This document shows, in pieces, positions 28,817-37,900 of a stretch of DNA of 52,190 bases. A program made the position numbers and the translations under genes. Below the pieces are notes generated by a model. That model had not been told where the DNA came from and did not search any database. It saw only the letters and a program-made list of their open reading frames with translations. Source of the DNA: Neobacillus ginsengisoli (GTDB taxonomy: Bacteria > Bacillota > Bacilli > Bacillales_B > DSM-18226); assembly GCF_030813055.1 (NCBI RefSeq), contig NZ_JAUSTW010000017.1, positions 1 through 52,190 of the forward strand. Direction: 5' to 3'. Every line of letters starts with the position of its first letter. Position 1 is the stretch's first letter.

Positions 28817-30439
28817 ATGAAGCCAGTGAATCAATCGAAGGCTCTTTTTAAAGGGGCTTTCATTTTAACACTTTCAGGATTAATAACGAAAATTTTAAGT
28901 GCTTTTTACCGTATTCCGTTTCAAAACATTGTCGGTGATGTCGGTTTTTATATCTATCAACAAGTTTATCCCTTTTATGCAATTGCGATCGTTTTGACCA
29001 CTACCGGTTTCCCTGTAGTGATTTCCAAGCTGTATGCGGAAAGAAAAGAAAAGGGAGACAATGAAAGGAATAAGCTGCTTCTTTTTGGGTCATTTATCTA
29101 TCTGCAATTATTTGGGTTTGTATGCTTTCTTATTCTTTATTTGGGTGCAGAGAAAATTGCATTATGGATGAAGGATCCTAAGTTAGCAATTTTATTGAAG
29201 GTTGTTTCATTTGTCTATTTAACCTTTCCGCTTGTTTCCATATTAAGGGGTTTTTATCAGGGGAATGGAGATATGGTTCCGACGGCGTTATCACAAGTAG
29301 GGGAACAAACAGTTCGGGTTTTAACGATTATTCTTCTGGCATTCCTTTTTACCCATAGAGGCTATTCACTCTATCTTGTGGGTGGTGGAGCGATGTTTGG
29401 GTCCATTACAGGCAGTCTTATATCTGCACTTATACTGTTTACTTTCTTGAGGATTCGTAAAGAATGGAAACAAGTATCATCGGTAAAAAAAATAGCTCAT
29501 ATCCCTTTAACCGAACTTAGTTGGATTTTTAAGGAAATGACCTTTCATGGTCTTACAATTTGTATAAGTGGAATGCTGATGATTTTTATTCAAATGGCGG
29601 ATTCTTTAAACCTGTACTCCTTGCTTGTATCCAGTGGATTTGGTAAGGATATGGCGAAAAATTTAAAAGGAATTTTTGACCGCGGGCAGCCTTTAATTCA
29701 ATTAGGGACAGTCGCGGCTACTTCTATGTCCTTATCCCTTGTTCCACTTATATCAAGCGGAAGATTAAAGGAAAAACCGGACTTTTTACATCATAAGATC
29801 CAAGTAGCGATCAAGATTAGTATCGTAATTGGCCTCGGTGCTTCAGCGGGGCTTTGGGCGATAATTGGACCTACGAATACGATGCTGTTTGAAAATGAAA
29901 ATGGCTCATCCGTCTTGGGTGTCCTAGGTTTTATGATCCTATTTAGTTCGATCATTTCAACGTTAACTGCCATCATGCAGGGATTGGGAAATTTATTGTT
30001 TCCGGCAATTTGCATTGCTGTCGCTTTTCCAATTAAGTATGGATTAAACGTTGTCTTAGTCCCATTCATAGGTACAATGGGTGCTGCTATTTCTACTATT
30101 CTTACATTAACAGTTGTGAGCTTACTTCTAGGTATCAAATTTAAAAAAATAGTACCTATACCCCTATTTACGGTTTTATATTTGAGGACAGTTATCATCG
30201 CGACAATAGCAATGGTGCTCTTTTTAAAGAGCTATTTATTTGTAACGGATTTTATTATTAGTGGACTCGGTTTTGAACGGATATGCGCAGCTTTTCAAGC
30301 ATTAAGTGCTGTGTTATTCGGCAGTTTCCTATTTTTGCTGATTGTGATTAAAGGCGGAGTTTTCCTTGCTGAAGAACTTGCATTATTTCCGCTTGGCAGC
30401 AAGTTAATCTATTTATTGCCGCGAAAGAAAAGGAGCTAA
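28817..30439 (+). CDS. yabM: SpoVB/MurJ-type MOP-superfamily flippase YabM
   Basis: Polytopic membrane protein of 540 residues with about 14 hydrophobic segments, in the polysaccharide-export/SpoVB branch of the MOP flippases. The N-terminal FILTLSGLITKILSAFYRIP is typical of that branch. B. subtilis YabM is similar in length (about 532). The substrate is not known; a lipid-linked wall precursor is plausible. ATG 28817 has AAGGGAG seven bases upstream; the frame opens at 28787 without a site. yabN follows four bases after the stop. Confidence 0.88.
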   Translation: MKPVNQSKALFKGAFILTLSGLITKILSAFYRIPFQNIVGDVGFYIYQQVYPFYAIAIVLTTTGFPVVISKLYAERKEKGDNERNKLLLFGSFIYLQLFGFVCFLILYLGAEKIALWMKDPKLAILLKVVSFVYLTFPLVSILRGFYQGNGDMVPTALSQVGEQTVRVLTIILLAFLFTHRGYSLYLVGGGAMFGSITGSLISALILFTFLRIRKEWKQVSSVKKIAHIPLTELSWIFKEMTFHGLTICISGMLMIFIQMADSLNLYSLLVSSGFGKDMAKNLKGIFDRGQPLIQLGTVAATSMSLSLVPLISSGRLKEKPDFLHHKIQVAIKISIVIGLGASAGLWAIIGPTNTMLFENENGSSVLGVLGFMILFSSIISTLTAIMQGLGNLLFPAICIAVAFPIKYGLNVVLVPFIGTMGAAISTILTLTVVSLLLGIKFKKIVPIPLFTVLYLRTVIIATIAMVLFLKSYLFVTDFIISGLGFERICAAFQALSAVLFGSFLFLLIVIKGGVFLAEELALFPLGSKLIYLLPRKKRS

Positions 30440-30443
30440 AAAA

Positions 30444-31910
30444 ATGGTGAAAAAAATTGAAATACTCGGTTTGGGAGCCGGAGATCTTGAGCAGCTCCCG
30501 CTTGGTGTTTATAAAAAATTAATCGGCTCAAGTCATTTATACCTTAGGACGAAGGAACATCCGGCAGTGGTTGAATTGGAAAAAGAAGGACTTCACTATA
30601 CCTCTTTTGATTCCATATACGAAAAACATGATCAGTTCGAAGCAGTATATCAGGAAATCGTCCGAATATTATTGGATAAAGCTCAAAGTGAATCTATCAT
30701 TTATGCTGTCCCTGGACACCCGCTTGTTGCCGAACGGACAGTGCAGCTTCTTTTGGAAAATAGCCCTAAAAGGCAGGTTGAAATTAACATTGGCGGCGGA
30801 CAAAGCTTTATTGATGCCCTTTTTCAATCCTTAAAAATTGATCCGATTGACGGGTTCCAGCTCCTTGACGGGACGTTGCTCGAGAGAAATCAACTGCAAG
30901 TGGATCAGCACATTTTTATCAGCCAGGTATATGATCAGTTCGTTGCCTCGGAGGTAAAGTTAACGTTAATGGAGCGGTTACCTGATGATTATGAGGTATA
31001 TATCGTCACAGCAGCCGGAAGCAGGGATGAAATCATTGAAAAGGTACCTTTGTATGAATTAGACCGGAGAGTAACCATCAATAATCTTACTTCCGTCTAT
31101 ATTCCACCGGTGAAGGACGAACAAATTCTCTTGAAAAGCTTCTCCAAACTACGAGAAATTATTGCTGAGTTAAGAGGACCGAATGGGTGTCCTTGGGATA
31201 AGGAACAAACACATGAATCATTAAAAAAATACTTAATTGAAGAAACCTATGAAGTAATTGAGGCCATTGACAGCGGGGATATTGATCATTTAATTGAAGA
31301 ACTGGGGGATGTTCTTCTTCAAGTGATGCTCCATGCCCAAATTGGTGAGGATGAAGGCTATTTTTCCATTGATGAAATCATTGAAGTTCTGTCTGCAAAA
31401 ATGATTCGCAGACATCCCCATGTTTTTGGGAATGTAAAGGCCGATAGTTCAGAGGAAGTACTGCAGAATTGGCAGGAAATTAAGAAGCAAGAAAAAGGAG
31501 AAGCGGCAAAGTCACTCCTTGAAGGTGTTTCAAAGTCACTTCCCAATTTAGTAAGAGCCTACGAATTACAGAAGAAAGCAGCAAAGGTTGGCTTTGATTG
31601 GCAGGAAATTACACCTGCTTTGGAGAAAGTGAAAGAAGAGCTTCAGGAATTTGAAAATGAATTAAAGGGCACAGAAGAGCAGATGCTTTTGGCTAAAAAG
31701 GAATTTGGCGATTTATTGTTTGCTTTTGTGAATGTCGCGCGATTTTTAAATATCCATCCTGAAGAAGCGCTATTTGAGACGAATGAAAAGTTTATCCGCC
31801 GCTTTCAATTTGTTGAAGAAAAGGTAAAGGGAAGCGGGAAAGCATTTGAAGAACACACGCTCGAGAGTCTTGACCGATATTGGGATGAGGCAAAATTAAA
31901 GGGACTATAG
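30444..31910 (+). CDS. yabN: YabN: tetrapyrrole-methylase-like domain fused to MazG pyrophosphohydrolase
   Basis: Two-domain protein of 488 residues. The N-terminal half (1-about 220, IEILGLGAGDLEQLPLG) has the SAM-dependent tetrapyrrole methylase fold. The C-terminal half is a complete MazG nucleoside triphosphate pyrophosphohydrolase, with GPNGCPWDKEQTH, the EETYEV and EELGDVL metal-binding glutamates, and a second MazG-like repeat near KKEFGDLLFAFVN. MazG removes abnormal nucleotides; the methylase half has no assigned role. Common Bacillus architecture. Confidence 0.93.
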   Translation: MVKKIEILGLGAGDLEQLPLGVYKKLIGSSHLYLRTKEHPAVVELEKEGLHYTSFDSIYEKHDQFEAVYQEIVRILLDKAQSESIIYAVPGHPLVAERTVQLLLENSPKRQVEINIGGGQSFIDALFQSLKIDPIDGFQLLDGTLLERNQLQVDQHIFISQVYDQFVASEVKLTLMERLPDDYEVYIVTAAGSRDEIIEKVPLYELDRRVTINNLTSVYIPPVKDEQILLKSFSKLREIIAELRGPNGCPWDKEQTHESLKKYLIEETYEVIEAIDSGDIDHLIEELGDVLLQVMLHAQIGEDEGYFSIDEIIEVLSAKMIRRHPHVFGNVKADSSEEVLQNWQEIKKQEKGEAAKSLLEGVSKSLPNLVRAYELQKKAAKVGFDWQEITPALEKVKEELQEFENELKGTEEQMLLAKKEFGDLLFAFVNVARFLNIHPEEALFETNEKFIRRFQFVEEKVKGSGKAFEEHTLESLDRYWDEAKLKGL

Positions 31911-31925
31911 AACAGGAGGATTTTT

Positions 31926-32198
31926 ATGCGCTTAGATAAATTTTTAAAGGTTTCACGATTGATCAAAAGAAGAACATTAGCAAAAGAAGTTTCCGATCAG
32001 GGCAGGATTCAAATTAATGGGAAGGAAGCAAAAGCAAGTTCAACGGTAAAAGTAGGTGATGAGTTAACCATCCGCCTTGGGCAAAGACTGGTTACAGCAA
32101 GGGTAGATCGAATTCAAGAAACATCCCGAAAGGATGAAGCTGCTGAGATGTACACGATTATAAAAGAGGAGAAGGTTGGTTCCGCGGAAGGCCTGTAA
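31926..32198 (+). CDS. rqcP: RqcP (YabO), S4-domain ribosome quality-control factor
   Basis: Small S4 RNA-binding protein of 90 residues that binds stalled 50S subunits with RqcH and supports alanine-tail elongation. The S4 motif is MRLDKFLKVSRLIKRRTLAKE...GRIQINGKEAKASSTVKVGDEL. B. subtilis RqcP has 86 residues. AGGAGG lies before ATG. It follows yabN after 15 bases. Confidence 0.93.
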   Translation: MRLDKFLKVSRLIKRRTLAKEVSDQGRIQINGKEAKASSTVKVGDELTIRLGQRLVTARVDRIQETSRKDEAAEMYTIIKEEKVGSAEGL

Positions 32199-32210
32199 GA
32201 ATAGCTTGTT

Positions 32211-32240
32211 CTATTTCCTTCATCCTGTTCATACATATGT
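32211..32240 (+). promoter_or_regulatory. Candidate sigma-E promoter of yabP
   Basis: CATACATA (32230-32237) resembles the sigma-E -10 CATACANT, and CTATT (32211-32215) lies 14 bases upstream in place of the ATATT -35. Match is partial. yabP and yabQ are sigma-E genes in B. subtilis. A TGTAC/GTACA dyad (32238-32256) follows immediately. Confidence 0.45.
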
Positions 32241-32277
32241 ACAAAAGGGTTGTACAAATGATTGTGAGGGATGAAGG

Positions 32278-32580
32278 ATGAGCCAATATTATGAAAGCAA
32301 TACACCAAAGAGTAATATTCCGGATCACGATGTCATCATGAGGGGAAGAAAACTCCTTGAAATTACTGGTGTCAAACAGGTAGAAAGCTTTGATAATGAG
32401 GAGTTTTTATTGGAAACGTCAATGGGTTTCTTGGCCATCAAGGGGCAAAACCTGCAAATGAAGAATCTTGATGTCGAAAAGGGCATTGTTTCAATTAAGG
32501 GAAAGATTTTTGATTTAGTCTATTTAGACGAGCATCACGGGGAGAAAGCTAAAGGCTTCTTTAGCAAGTTATTCCGATGA
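32278..32580 (+). CDS. yabP: Sporulation protein YabP
   Basis: YabP/YqfC-family protein of 100 residues (B. subtilis 100), with the conserved N-terminal HDVIMRGRKLLEITGVKQVESFDNEEFLLET. It is made in the mother cell and needed for normal spore cortex; the molecular function is unknown. Its stop overlaps yabQ by four bases (ATGA). Confidence 0.93.
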   Translation: MSQYYESNTPKSNIPDHDVIMRGRKLLEITGVKQVESFDNEEFLLETSMGFLAIKGQNLQMKNLDVEKGIVSIKGKIFDLVYLDEHHGEKAKGFFSKLFR

Positions 32581-33212
32581 CCCTCTCCGCCCAATTTCTC
32601 ACGATGCTTTCCATGATTGGGATGGGGTCGTTATTTGGTGTCATGTTTGATACCTATCAACGCTTTTTAAATCGCCCCAAAAGGAATCGATGGATTGTAT
32701 TCTTTAATGATTTGTTATTTTGGATCATTCAAGCCTTATTAATATTTTATATTTTATTCCTGGTTAACAATGGAGAATTAAGGTTTTATATCTTTATTGC
32801 GCTTCTCTGCGGATTCGCGGCCTACCAAGGCTTGTTTAAAGGTATTTATCTTCGATTGTTGGAAATACTCATTTTTACGGTAATAGCCGTTTATCGATTT
32901 TTGAAAAACACCTTTCTTATGCTTGTATATAAACCTGTCCTTGGTTTAATCCGTCTCGTAATACTTATTATTCTCTTTCTTGGCAGGGGGCTTTTTACCC
33001 TTGTCAAATTTGTTTTTAAGGTTTTATTATTTATTATAAAAACAATGATTTTTACGCCATTAATAAAAATATTATTAATTCTTTGGAAATTTTTGCCGAA
33101 AGGTATTAAAAAAAACGTCGAGAAGTTATATAATAAAACGGCAGGAAATTTTAAGGAAATCAAGAATAATATTCTTAAGTTGATGGATAAATTCAAAAAA
33201 AGGAAAGAGTAA
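32577..33212 (+). CDS. yabQ: Spore cortex biosynthesis membrane protein YabQ
   Basis: Integral membrane protein of 211 residues with N-terminal hydrophobic helices (residues 1-20, 35-60, 67-83) and further hydrophobic segments from about 95 to 155, then a basic C-terminal tail rich in lysine. B. subtilis YabQ localises to the outer forespore membrane and is needed for the cortex. ATG 32577 overlaps the yabP stop, so the two are translationally coupled. Confidence 0.92.
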   Translation: MTLSAQFLTMLSMIGMGSLFGVMFDTYQRFLNRPKRNRWIVFFNDLLFWIIQALLIFYILFLVNNGELRFYIFIALLCGFAAYQGLFKGIYLRLLEILIFTVIAVYRFLKNTFLMLVYKPVLGLIRLVILIILFLGRGLFTLVKFVFKVLLFIIKTMIFTPLIKILLILWKFLPKGIKKNVEKLYNKTAGNFKEIKNNILKLMDKFKKRKE

Positions 33213-33226
33213 GGAGGTTAAGGGAA

Positions 33227-33622
33227 ATGGGCGCGGTACGAGAGAAAAATGTAGCAAAGATCCAGTCAACCTATGTAAAGCAGCAAGAATATGCTGAAAT
33301 TGCAACATCCAGGAAAAGAAAGCTTCTATTTAGACGTCTTTCGTTGTTTTTAGCTTTTGCTGTTTTCGTATCGTACTTCATGGTTTCCAGCTTTATCACC
33401 CAAGCCTCAGTTATTGATGCAAAGAAGGCTCAAAAGAAGCAGCTTGATAAGCAGCTAACGGCATTAAAAAAGCAGCAGGATGTACTGAAAGAGGATATTG
33501 TTAAATTAAATGATGATAATTACATTGCAAAGCTCGCAAGAAAAGAATATTTCTTTTCAGATAAAAATGAAATCATCTTCAATATTCCTGATAAGACAAA
33601 GGAAAAATCAACCGGTAACTAG
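33227..33622 (+). CDS. divIC: Cell division protein DivIC
   Basis: Bitopic septum protein that works with FtsL and DivIB in the divisome. The 131 residues show a basic cytoplasmic N terminus (1-36), one membrane segment (about 37-56, LSLFLAFAVFVSYFMVSSF) and an extracytoplasmic coiled coil (66-105), ending in the conserved region with ARKEYFFSDKNEIIF. AAGGAGG lies before ATG. It is an essential gene family. Confidence 0.94.
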   Translation: MGAVREKNVAKIQSTYVKQQEYAEIATSRKRKLLFRRLSLFLAFAVFVSYFMVSSFITQASVIDAKKAQKKQLDKQLTALKKQQDVLKEDIVKLNDDNYIAKLARKEYFFSDKNEIIFNIPDKTKEKSTGN

Positions 33623-33627
33623 TCTTA

Positions 33628-33657
33628 TTGACACTGATTTTTTTCTTTCTGTATAAT
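33628..33657 (+). promoter_or_regulatory. Sigma-A promoter of yabR
   Basis: TTGACA (33628-33633) and TATAAT (33652-33657) are both perfect, 18 bases apart. Confidence 0.85.
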
Positions 33658-33705
33658 ATATAGTAAGATTGATTTTTTATATTTTTAAGGAGGAACATTC
33701 TTTTT

Positions 33706-34152
33706 ATGTCAATTGAAGTAGGCAGCAAGTTACAAGGAAAGGTAACAGGGATTACAAATTTCGGAGCGTTTGTGGAGCTGCCGGATGGCTCAACAGGACT
33801 CGTACACATCAGCGAGGTTGCTGACAATTATGTAAAAGATATCAACGAGCATCTTAAGGTTGGCGACCAAGTAGAGGTAAAAGTCATTAATGTTGAGAAA
33901 GATGGTAAAATCGGGCTATCAATTAAAAAAGCAAAAGATAGACCGGAGCCGGCTCAGAGATCCCATTCTAATTCAAACTCACACTCGCAACGTCCACGTC
34001 AAGGTAGAGCAAACGATCGTAATAACAACGCAAGACCGGAAAATTTCGAATCAAAAATGGCGCGTTTCTTAAAAGATAGTGAAGATCGTTTATCTTCCTT
34101 AAAACGACACACGGAGTCAAAGCGTGGAGGAAGAGGAGCTAGACGGGGTTAA
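33706..34152 (+). CDS. yabR: S1-domain RNA-binding protein YabR
   Basis: A 148-residue protein with a single N-terminal S1 domain (1-72: GKVTGITNFGAFVELPDGSTGLVHISEV) and a low-complexity basic tail rich in S, N, R and G, ending RGGRGARRG. Belongs to the general stress protein 13 family; RNA binding is inferred from the fold. AAGGAGG lies 12 bases before ATG. It has its own promoter and terminator. Confidence 0.92.
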   Translation: MSIEVGSKLQGKVTGITNFGAFVELPDGSTGLVHISEVADNYVKDINEHLKVGDQVEVKVINVEKDGKIGLSIKKAKDRPEPAQRSHSNSNSHSQRPRQGRANDRNNNARPENFESKMARFLKDSEDRLSSLKRHTESKRGGRGARRG

Positions 34153-34210
34153 CTTGCTGCTTATTAATTAGTAGGATAGATGGCAGGTGTCATTGAATCG
34201 TTTATAGATA

Positions 34211-34240
34211 AAGACAGGTCCATATGACTTGTCTTTTTTG
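34211..34240 (+). terminator. Terminator after yabR
   Basis: AAGACAGGTC (34211-34220) pairs with GACTTGTCTT (34226-34235), one G-T pair, then TTTT. It separates yabR from the convergent tRNA gene. Confidence 0.88.
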
Positions 34241-34245
34241 TTTAT

Positions 34246-34278
34246 GAAAAAAAAGCACCGATTATAAAATCGGTGCTT
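34246..34278 (-). terminator. Terminator of tRNA-Met
   Basis: On the minus strand AAGCACCGATT pairs with AATCGGTGCTT (34278-34253), followed by at least eight T. It ends the single-gene tRNA unit. Confidence 0.92.
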
Positions 34279-34291
34279 CCGCTTTCCGTTA

Positions 34292-34365
34292 TAGCGGCGG
34301 AGGGGATCGAACCCCCGACCTTACGGGTATGAACCGTACGCTCTAGCCAGCTGAGCTACACCGCC
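34292..34365 (-). tRNA. trnM: tRNA-Met (CAT)
   Basis: Read on the minus strand the gene starts GGCGGTGTAGCTCAGC, has the anticodon loop TTCATAC (anticodon CAT), the T loop TTCGATC and ends CGCCGCTA. The acceptor stem closes with a G-T pair, and all arms fold. Its first pair and sequence match Bacillus elongator tRNA-Met. CCA is not encoded. It has its own promoter and terminator and is convergent with yabR. Confidence 0.96.
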
Positions 34366-34387
34366 ATGTGTTTTTGACACAAAGAAT

Positions 34388-34416
34388 ATATTACATAGTT
34401 TTAAAAAAGTTGTCAA
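34388..34416 (-). promoter_or_regulatory. Sigma-A promoter of tRNA-Met
   Basis: On the minus strand TTGACA (34416-34411) and TAATAT (34393-34388) are separated by 17 bases; transcription would start about 15 bases before the mature tRNA. Confidence 0.8.
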
Positions 34417-34492
34417 TGAGTTTTTCTGAAAAACTGCGTAAAACGACAATTGTCTAGCTTACTAACATTATTTGGATATTTATCGTAGAAAC

Positions 34493-34558
34493 CGTCGAAT
34501 GAAAATTTTAAGCTTGTTCACTATTTTGACAAACTTTTAATTCTATCACTTTTATAAT
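34493..34558 (+). promoter_or_regulatory. Spo0A-activated promoter of spoIIE
   Basis: TTGACA (34526-34531) and TATAAT (34553-34558) are perfect boxes but 21 bases apart, the unusual spacing of the Spo0A-dependent spoIIE and spoIIG promoters of B. subtilis. CGTCGAA (34493-34499), a 6/7 match to the Spo0A box, lies upstream. Confidence 0.8.
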
Positions 34559-34593
34559 AGTCTGCAACGATGAAATAAAAGGGAGTGTGATTT

Positions 34594-37068
34594 ATGGAAA
34601 AGCCAAACGCGAGTTTAATAGAACCGATCGGGGAAGTCAACTTTCATTCATCAAAATCAGAATTGGAAAGCAGTCTAAAAAAGATACTATTAAAACTGGA
34701 ATCCTTTTTTATTAAAAAGGGATACTTCTTACTAATGGTTGGATTTTTGCTTGGACGGGCTTTAATATTGTCAAAGCTTACGCCCTTTAGCCTCCCCTTT
34801 TTCGCTTCCGTTTATTTAATAAGAAAAGACCATGCACCGTTAGCGCTCGTTGGACTCATTGCGGGAGCCATAACCATATCATTCCCAAATGCCGCTTTTA
34901 CCTTTGCAGTTACATTACTCTTTTTAGTTATTTTTAAAATTAGTAGGAAGTGGCTAAAAAGCGAACTTAGATCCATACCGTTTTTTGTCGGCAGTATTCT
35001 TGGAGTAGGAAAGTTAATTGAATCATTTATCATGCAAAGGCAATTGACTTTATATGATTTGATGATGGCTGGAGTACAAGCAAGTCTTTCATTTATTTTA
35101 ACGCTCATCTTTTTGCAAAGCATTCCATTGTTAACATTAAATAAACGCAGACAATTGTTAAAAACGGAAGAAATTGTTTGCTTGATTATAATGCTTGCTT
35201 CGATCATGACTGGTACCATTGGCTGGAAAGTATATGATCTGTCTGTTGAACATATTATGTCAAGATATTTAGTTCTTGTCTTTTCTTTTGTAGCGGGTGC
35301 TACCATTGGTTCAACTGTTGGAGTGGTAACTGGATTAATTTTTAGTTTGGCAAGTGTATCAAGCTTTTATCATATGAGTTTACTCGCTTTCTCGGGTGTA
35401 TTAGGTGGTTTGTTGAAAGAAGGGAAGAAAATAGGTGTTTCGATTGGTTTATTTATTTCGACTTTACTAATCGGAATGTATGGAGAAGGAGGCGGCTCCC
35501 TATCACTCTCCGTATTAGAGACAACAGCGGCTATCCTCTTATTCATGCTGACGCCGCAAGCATTTACATTACGCTTGGCTAAATATATTCCGGGAACAGC
35601 TGAATATACAGCTGAGCAGCAAAAATACATGAGAAAGATGAGAGATGTGACAGCACAGCGGGTTGCCCAATTTTCAAATGTTTTCCACGCCTTGTCAAAA
35701 AGCTTCTCTCAAATGGATGTTTTGCCAAATGAAAAAGATAGTGAACGGGAACTTGATTACTTTATGAGCAATATTACGGAAAAGACGTGCCAAACATGCT
35801 TTAAGAAAGAGCAATGCTGGGCAAAGAATTTTAATACAACCTATGCCTATATGGAAGAAATTATTCATGAAATGGATCAAAAGGATGGAGCGGTTTCCGC
35901 AAAATTATCAAGGGAATGGGAAAAGCATTGTACCCGTCATAAACGAGTTTTTGATGCGATTCAAACAGAGTTAACTTTTTATCAAGCTAATCAGAAATTA
36001 AAAAAACAGGTACAAGAAAGCCGGAAGTTAGTTGCCGATCAGCTTCTCGGTGTTTCTGAGGTTATGGACAATTTTGCAAAAGAGATACAGCGGGAAAGGG
36101 AAAATCATCATAAGCAGGAAGAACAAATCATGGAAGCGCTTCAGGAATTCGGCATTCAAATTGAACAAGTAGAGATTTATAGCCTCGAACAGGGAAATGT
36201 GGATATCGAGATGGCGGTACCTTTTTGCAATGGCCACGGGGAGTGTGAAAAGTTAATTGCTCCGATGTTATCTGATATTCTTGGAGAAACGATCGTGGTG
36301 AATAGGGAAGAATGTGCAGCCTATCCAAATGGTTTCTGTCAGGTAGGCTTTCGGTCGACAAAAGCCTTTACAGTCGAAACAGGGGTGGCACACGCAGCCA
36401 AGGATGGCGGCTTTGTATCAGGGGACAGCTATTCAACCATTGAACTCGGCCTTGGTAAGTATGCGATTGCCATTAGTGATGGCATGGGAAATGGTGAAAG
36501 AGCCCATTACGAAAGTAAGGAAACCTTGCAGCTTTTACAAAAAATACTGCAATCGGGTATTGAAGAACGGGTAGCGATTAAGTCCGTAAATTCCATTCTA
36601 TCACTAAGAACGACGGATGAAATTTTTTCAACTTTAGATTTAGCAATGATTGACCTTCAAAATGCTTCTGCTAAATTTCTTAAAATTGGTTCGATCCCAA
36701 GTTTTATTAAAAGGGGGAATAAAGTAATTAAAATTCAAGCCAGTAATTTGCCAATCGGGATGATACAGGAATTTGAAGTCGATGTCGTCAGTGAGCAGTT
36801 AAAAGCAGGAGATTTGTTAATTATGATGAGCGATGGCGTTTTTGAGGGGCCTAAGCATGTAGAAAATTATGATTTATGGATGAAACGAAAAATTCAAGAA
36901 TTGCAAACAGATGACCCGCAAGAGATATCCGATTTAATCATGGAAGATGTTATCCGATCAAGAGGAGGATTAATTGAAGATGATATGACTGTGACAGTCG
37001 CAAAAATAAAACATAATACACCAAAATGGGCATCGATTCCCATACAAAAAATGAAAAAAAGAGCCTAA
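34594..37068 (+). CDS. spoIIE: Stage II sporulation protein E, SpoIIAA-P phosphatase
   Basis: Dephosphorylates SpoIIAA-P in the forespore, releasing sigma-F, and helps place the polar septum. The 824 residues show about ten membrane segments (residues 45-330), a central oligomerisation region, and a C-terminal PP2C phosphatase domain with metal aspartates in GDSYS (about 611), SDGMGNG (about 629), MSDGVFEG (about 746) and EDDMTV (about 794). These positions agree with the B. subtilis enzyme (827 residues). GGGAG precedes ATG. Confidence 0.97.
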   Translation: MEKPNASLIEPIGEVNFHSSKSELESSLKKILLKLESFFIKKGYFLLMVGFLLGRALILSKLTPFSLPFFASVYLIRKDHAPLALVGLIAGAITISFPNAAFTFAVTLLFLVIFKISRKWLKSELRSIPFFVGSILGVGKLIESFIMQRQLTLYDLMMAGVQASLSFILTLIFLQSIPLLTLNKRRQLLKTEEIVCLIIMLASIMTGTIGWKVYDLSVEHIMSRYLVLVFSFVAGATIGSTVGVVTGLIFSLASVSSFYHMSLLAFSGVLGGLLKEGKKIGVSIGLFISTLLIGMYGEGGGSLSLSVLETTAAILLFMLTPQAFTLRLAKYIPGTAEYTAEQQKYMRKMRDVTAQRVAQFSNVFHALSKSFSQMDVLPNEKDSERELDYFMSNITEKTCQTCFKKEQCWAKNFNTTYAYMEEIIHEMDQKDGAVSAKLSREWEKHCTRHKRVFDAIQTELTFYQANQKLKKQVQESRKLVADQLLGVSEVMDNFAKEIQRERENHHKQEEQIMEALQEFGIQIEQVEIYSLEQGNVDIEMAVPFCNGHGECEKLIAPMLSDILGETIVVNREECAAYPNGFCQVGFRSTKAFTVETGVAHAAKDGGFVSGDSYSTIELGLGKYAIAISDGMGNGERAHYESKETLQLLQKILQSGIEERVAIKSVNSILSLRTTDEIFSTLDLAMIDLQNASAKFLKIGSIPSFIKRGNKVIKIQASNLPIGMIQEFEVDVVSEQLKAGDLLIMMSDGVFEGPKHVENYDLWMKRKIQELQTDDPQEISDLIMEDVIRSRGGLIEDDMTVTVAKIKHNTPKWASIPIQKMKKRA

Positions 37069-37162
37069 TTGATTATTTTGCTCCATCACTTCTCGAATTA
37101 TGTATAAATCACCTCCACACGGTCGAAAATGGTAACAATTCTGAATGTGGAAGGAGATTGTT

Positions 37163-37900
37163 ATGTATACAGGGAAAATTCGCCAAATTTTACTGATAAC
37201 AGACGGATGCTCAAATCAAGGTGATGATCCAATTGCGATGGCGGCACTCGCAAAAGAACAAGGGATTATTGTAAATGTTATCGGTGTGATGGAGCATGAT
37301 GTGATTGATGAAAAGGGAATGACGGAGATTGATGGAATTGCCTTGTCAGGTGGGGGGGTCAGCCAAATTGTTTATGCACAGCAGCTCTCTCAAACCGTGC
37401 AGATGGTTACACGAAAAGCCATGACCCAAACGATTCATGGAGTTGTAAATCGTGAACTGCAGCAGATTTTGGGCCGTTCCCAAACGATAGAGGACCTTCC
37501 ACCCGAAAAAAGGGGTGAAGTAATGGAGGTAGTGGATGAATTAGGGGAAACTGTCGAATTAGAGGTGTTGATTCTTGTCGATACGAGTGCAAGCATGAAG
37601 CATAAACTTCCTACTGTTAAGGAGGCGCTGCTTGACCTCTCTCTAAGCTTAAATGCCCGATCAGGTGAAAATCAATTTTCTGTTTTCGTATTTCCCGGGA
37701 AAAAGAATGATGTCGAAAAATTGTTAGATTGGACGCCGAAACTACAATCTTTGACAAGTATTTTTTCCCAACTCACAACCGGCGGAATTACGCCGACAGG
37801 TCCTGCGTTACGAACTGCCTTATCTTCTTTCAATCAAAAACAATCGTTAAGGAGCCTTCTTTCCCGTGATGATGAATCATACTTTGAAGAGTCAATGTAA
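37163..37900 (+). CDS. yabS: von Willebrand A-domain protein YabS
   Basis: A 245-residue protein (B. subtilis YabS 245) with a VWA fold; the MIDAS motif DTSAS lies in LILVDTSASMKHK near residue 142, with GGITPTGPAL as the following metal-binding loop. An N-terminal segment QILLITDGCSNQGDDP is also VWA-like. Function is unknown; the gene is mother-cell expressed in B. subtilis. ATG 37163 follows GGAAGGAG; the frame opens at 37145 without need. It overlaps yabT. Confidence 0.9.
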   Translation: MYTGKIRQILLITDGCSNQGDDPIAMAALAKEQGIIVNVIGVMEHDVIDEKGMTEIDGIALSGGGVSQIVYAQQLSQTVQMVTRKAMTQTIHGVVNRELQQILGRSQTIEDLPPEKRGEVMEVVDELGETVELEVLILVDTSASMKHKLPTVKEALLDLSLSLNARSGENQFSVFVFPGKKNDVEKLLDWTPKLQSLTSIFSQLTTGGITPTGPALRTALSSFNQKQSLRSLLSRDDESYFEESM

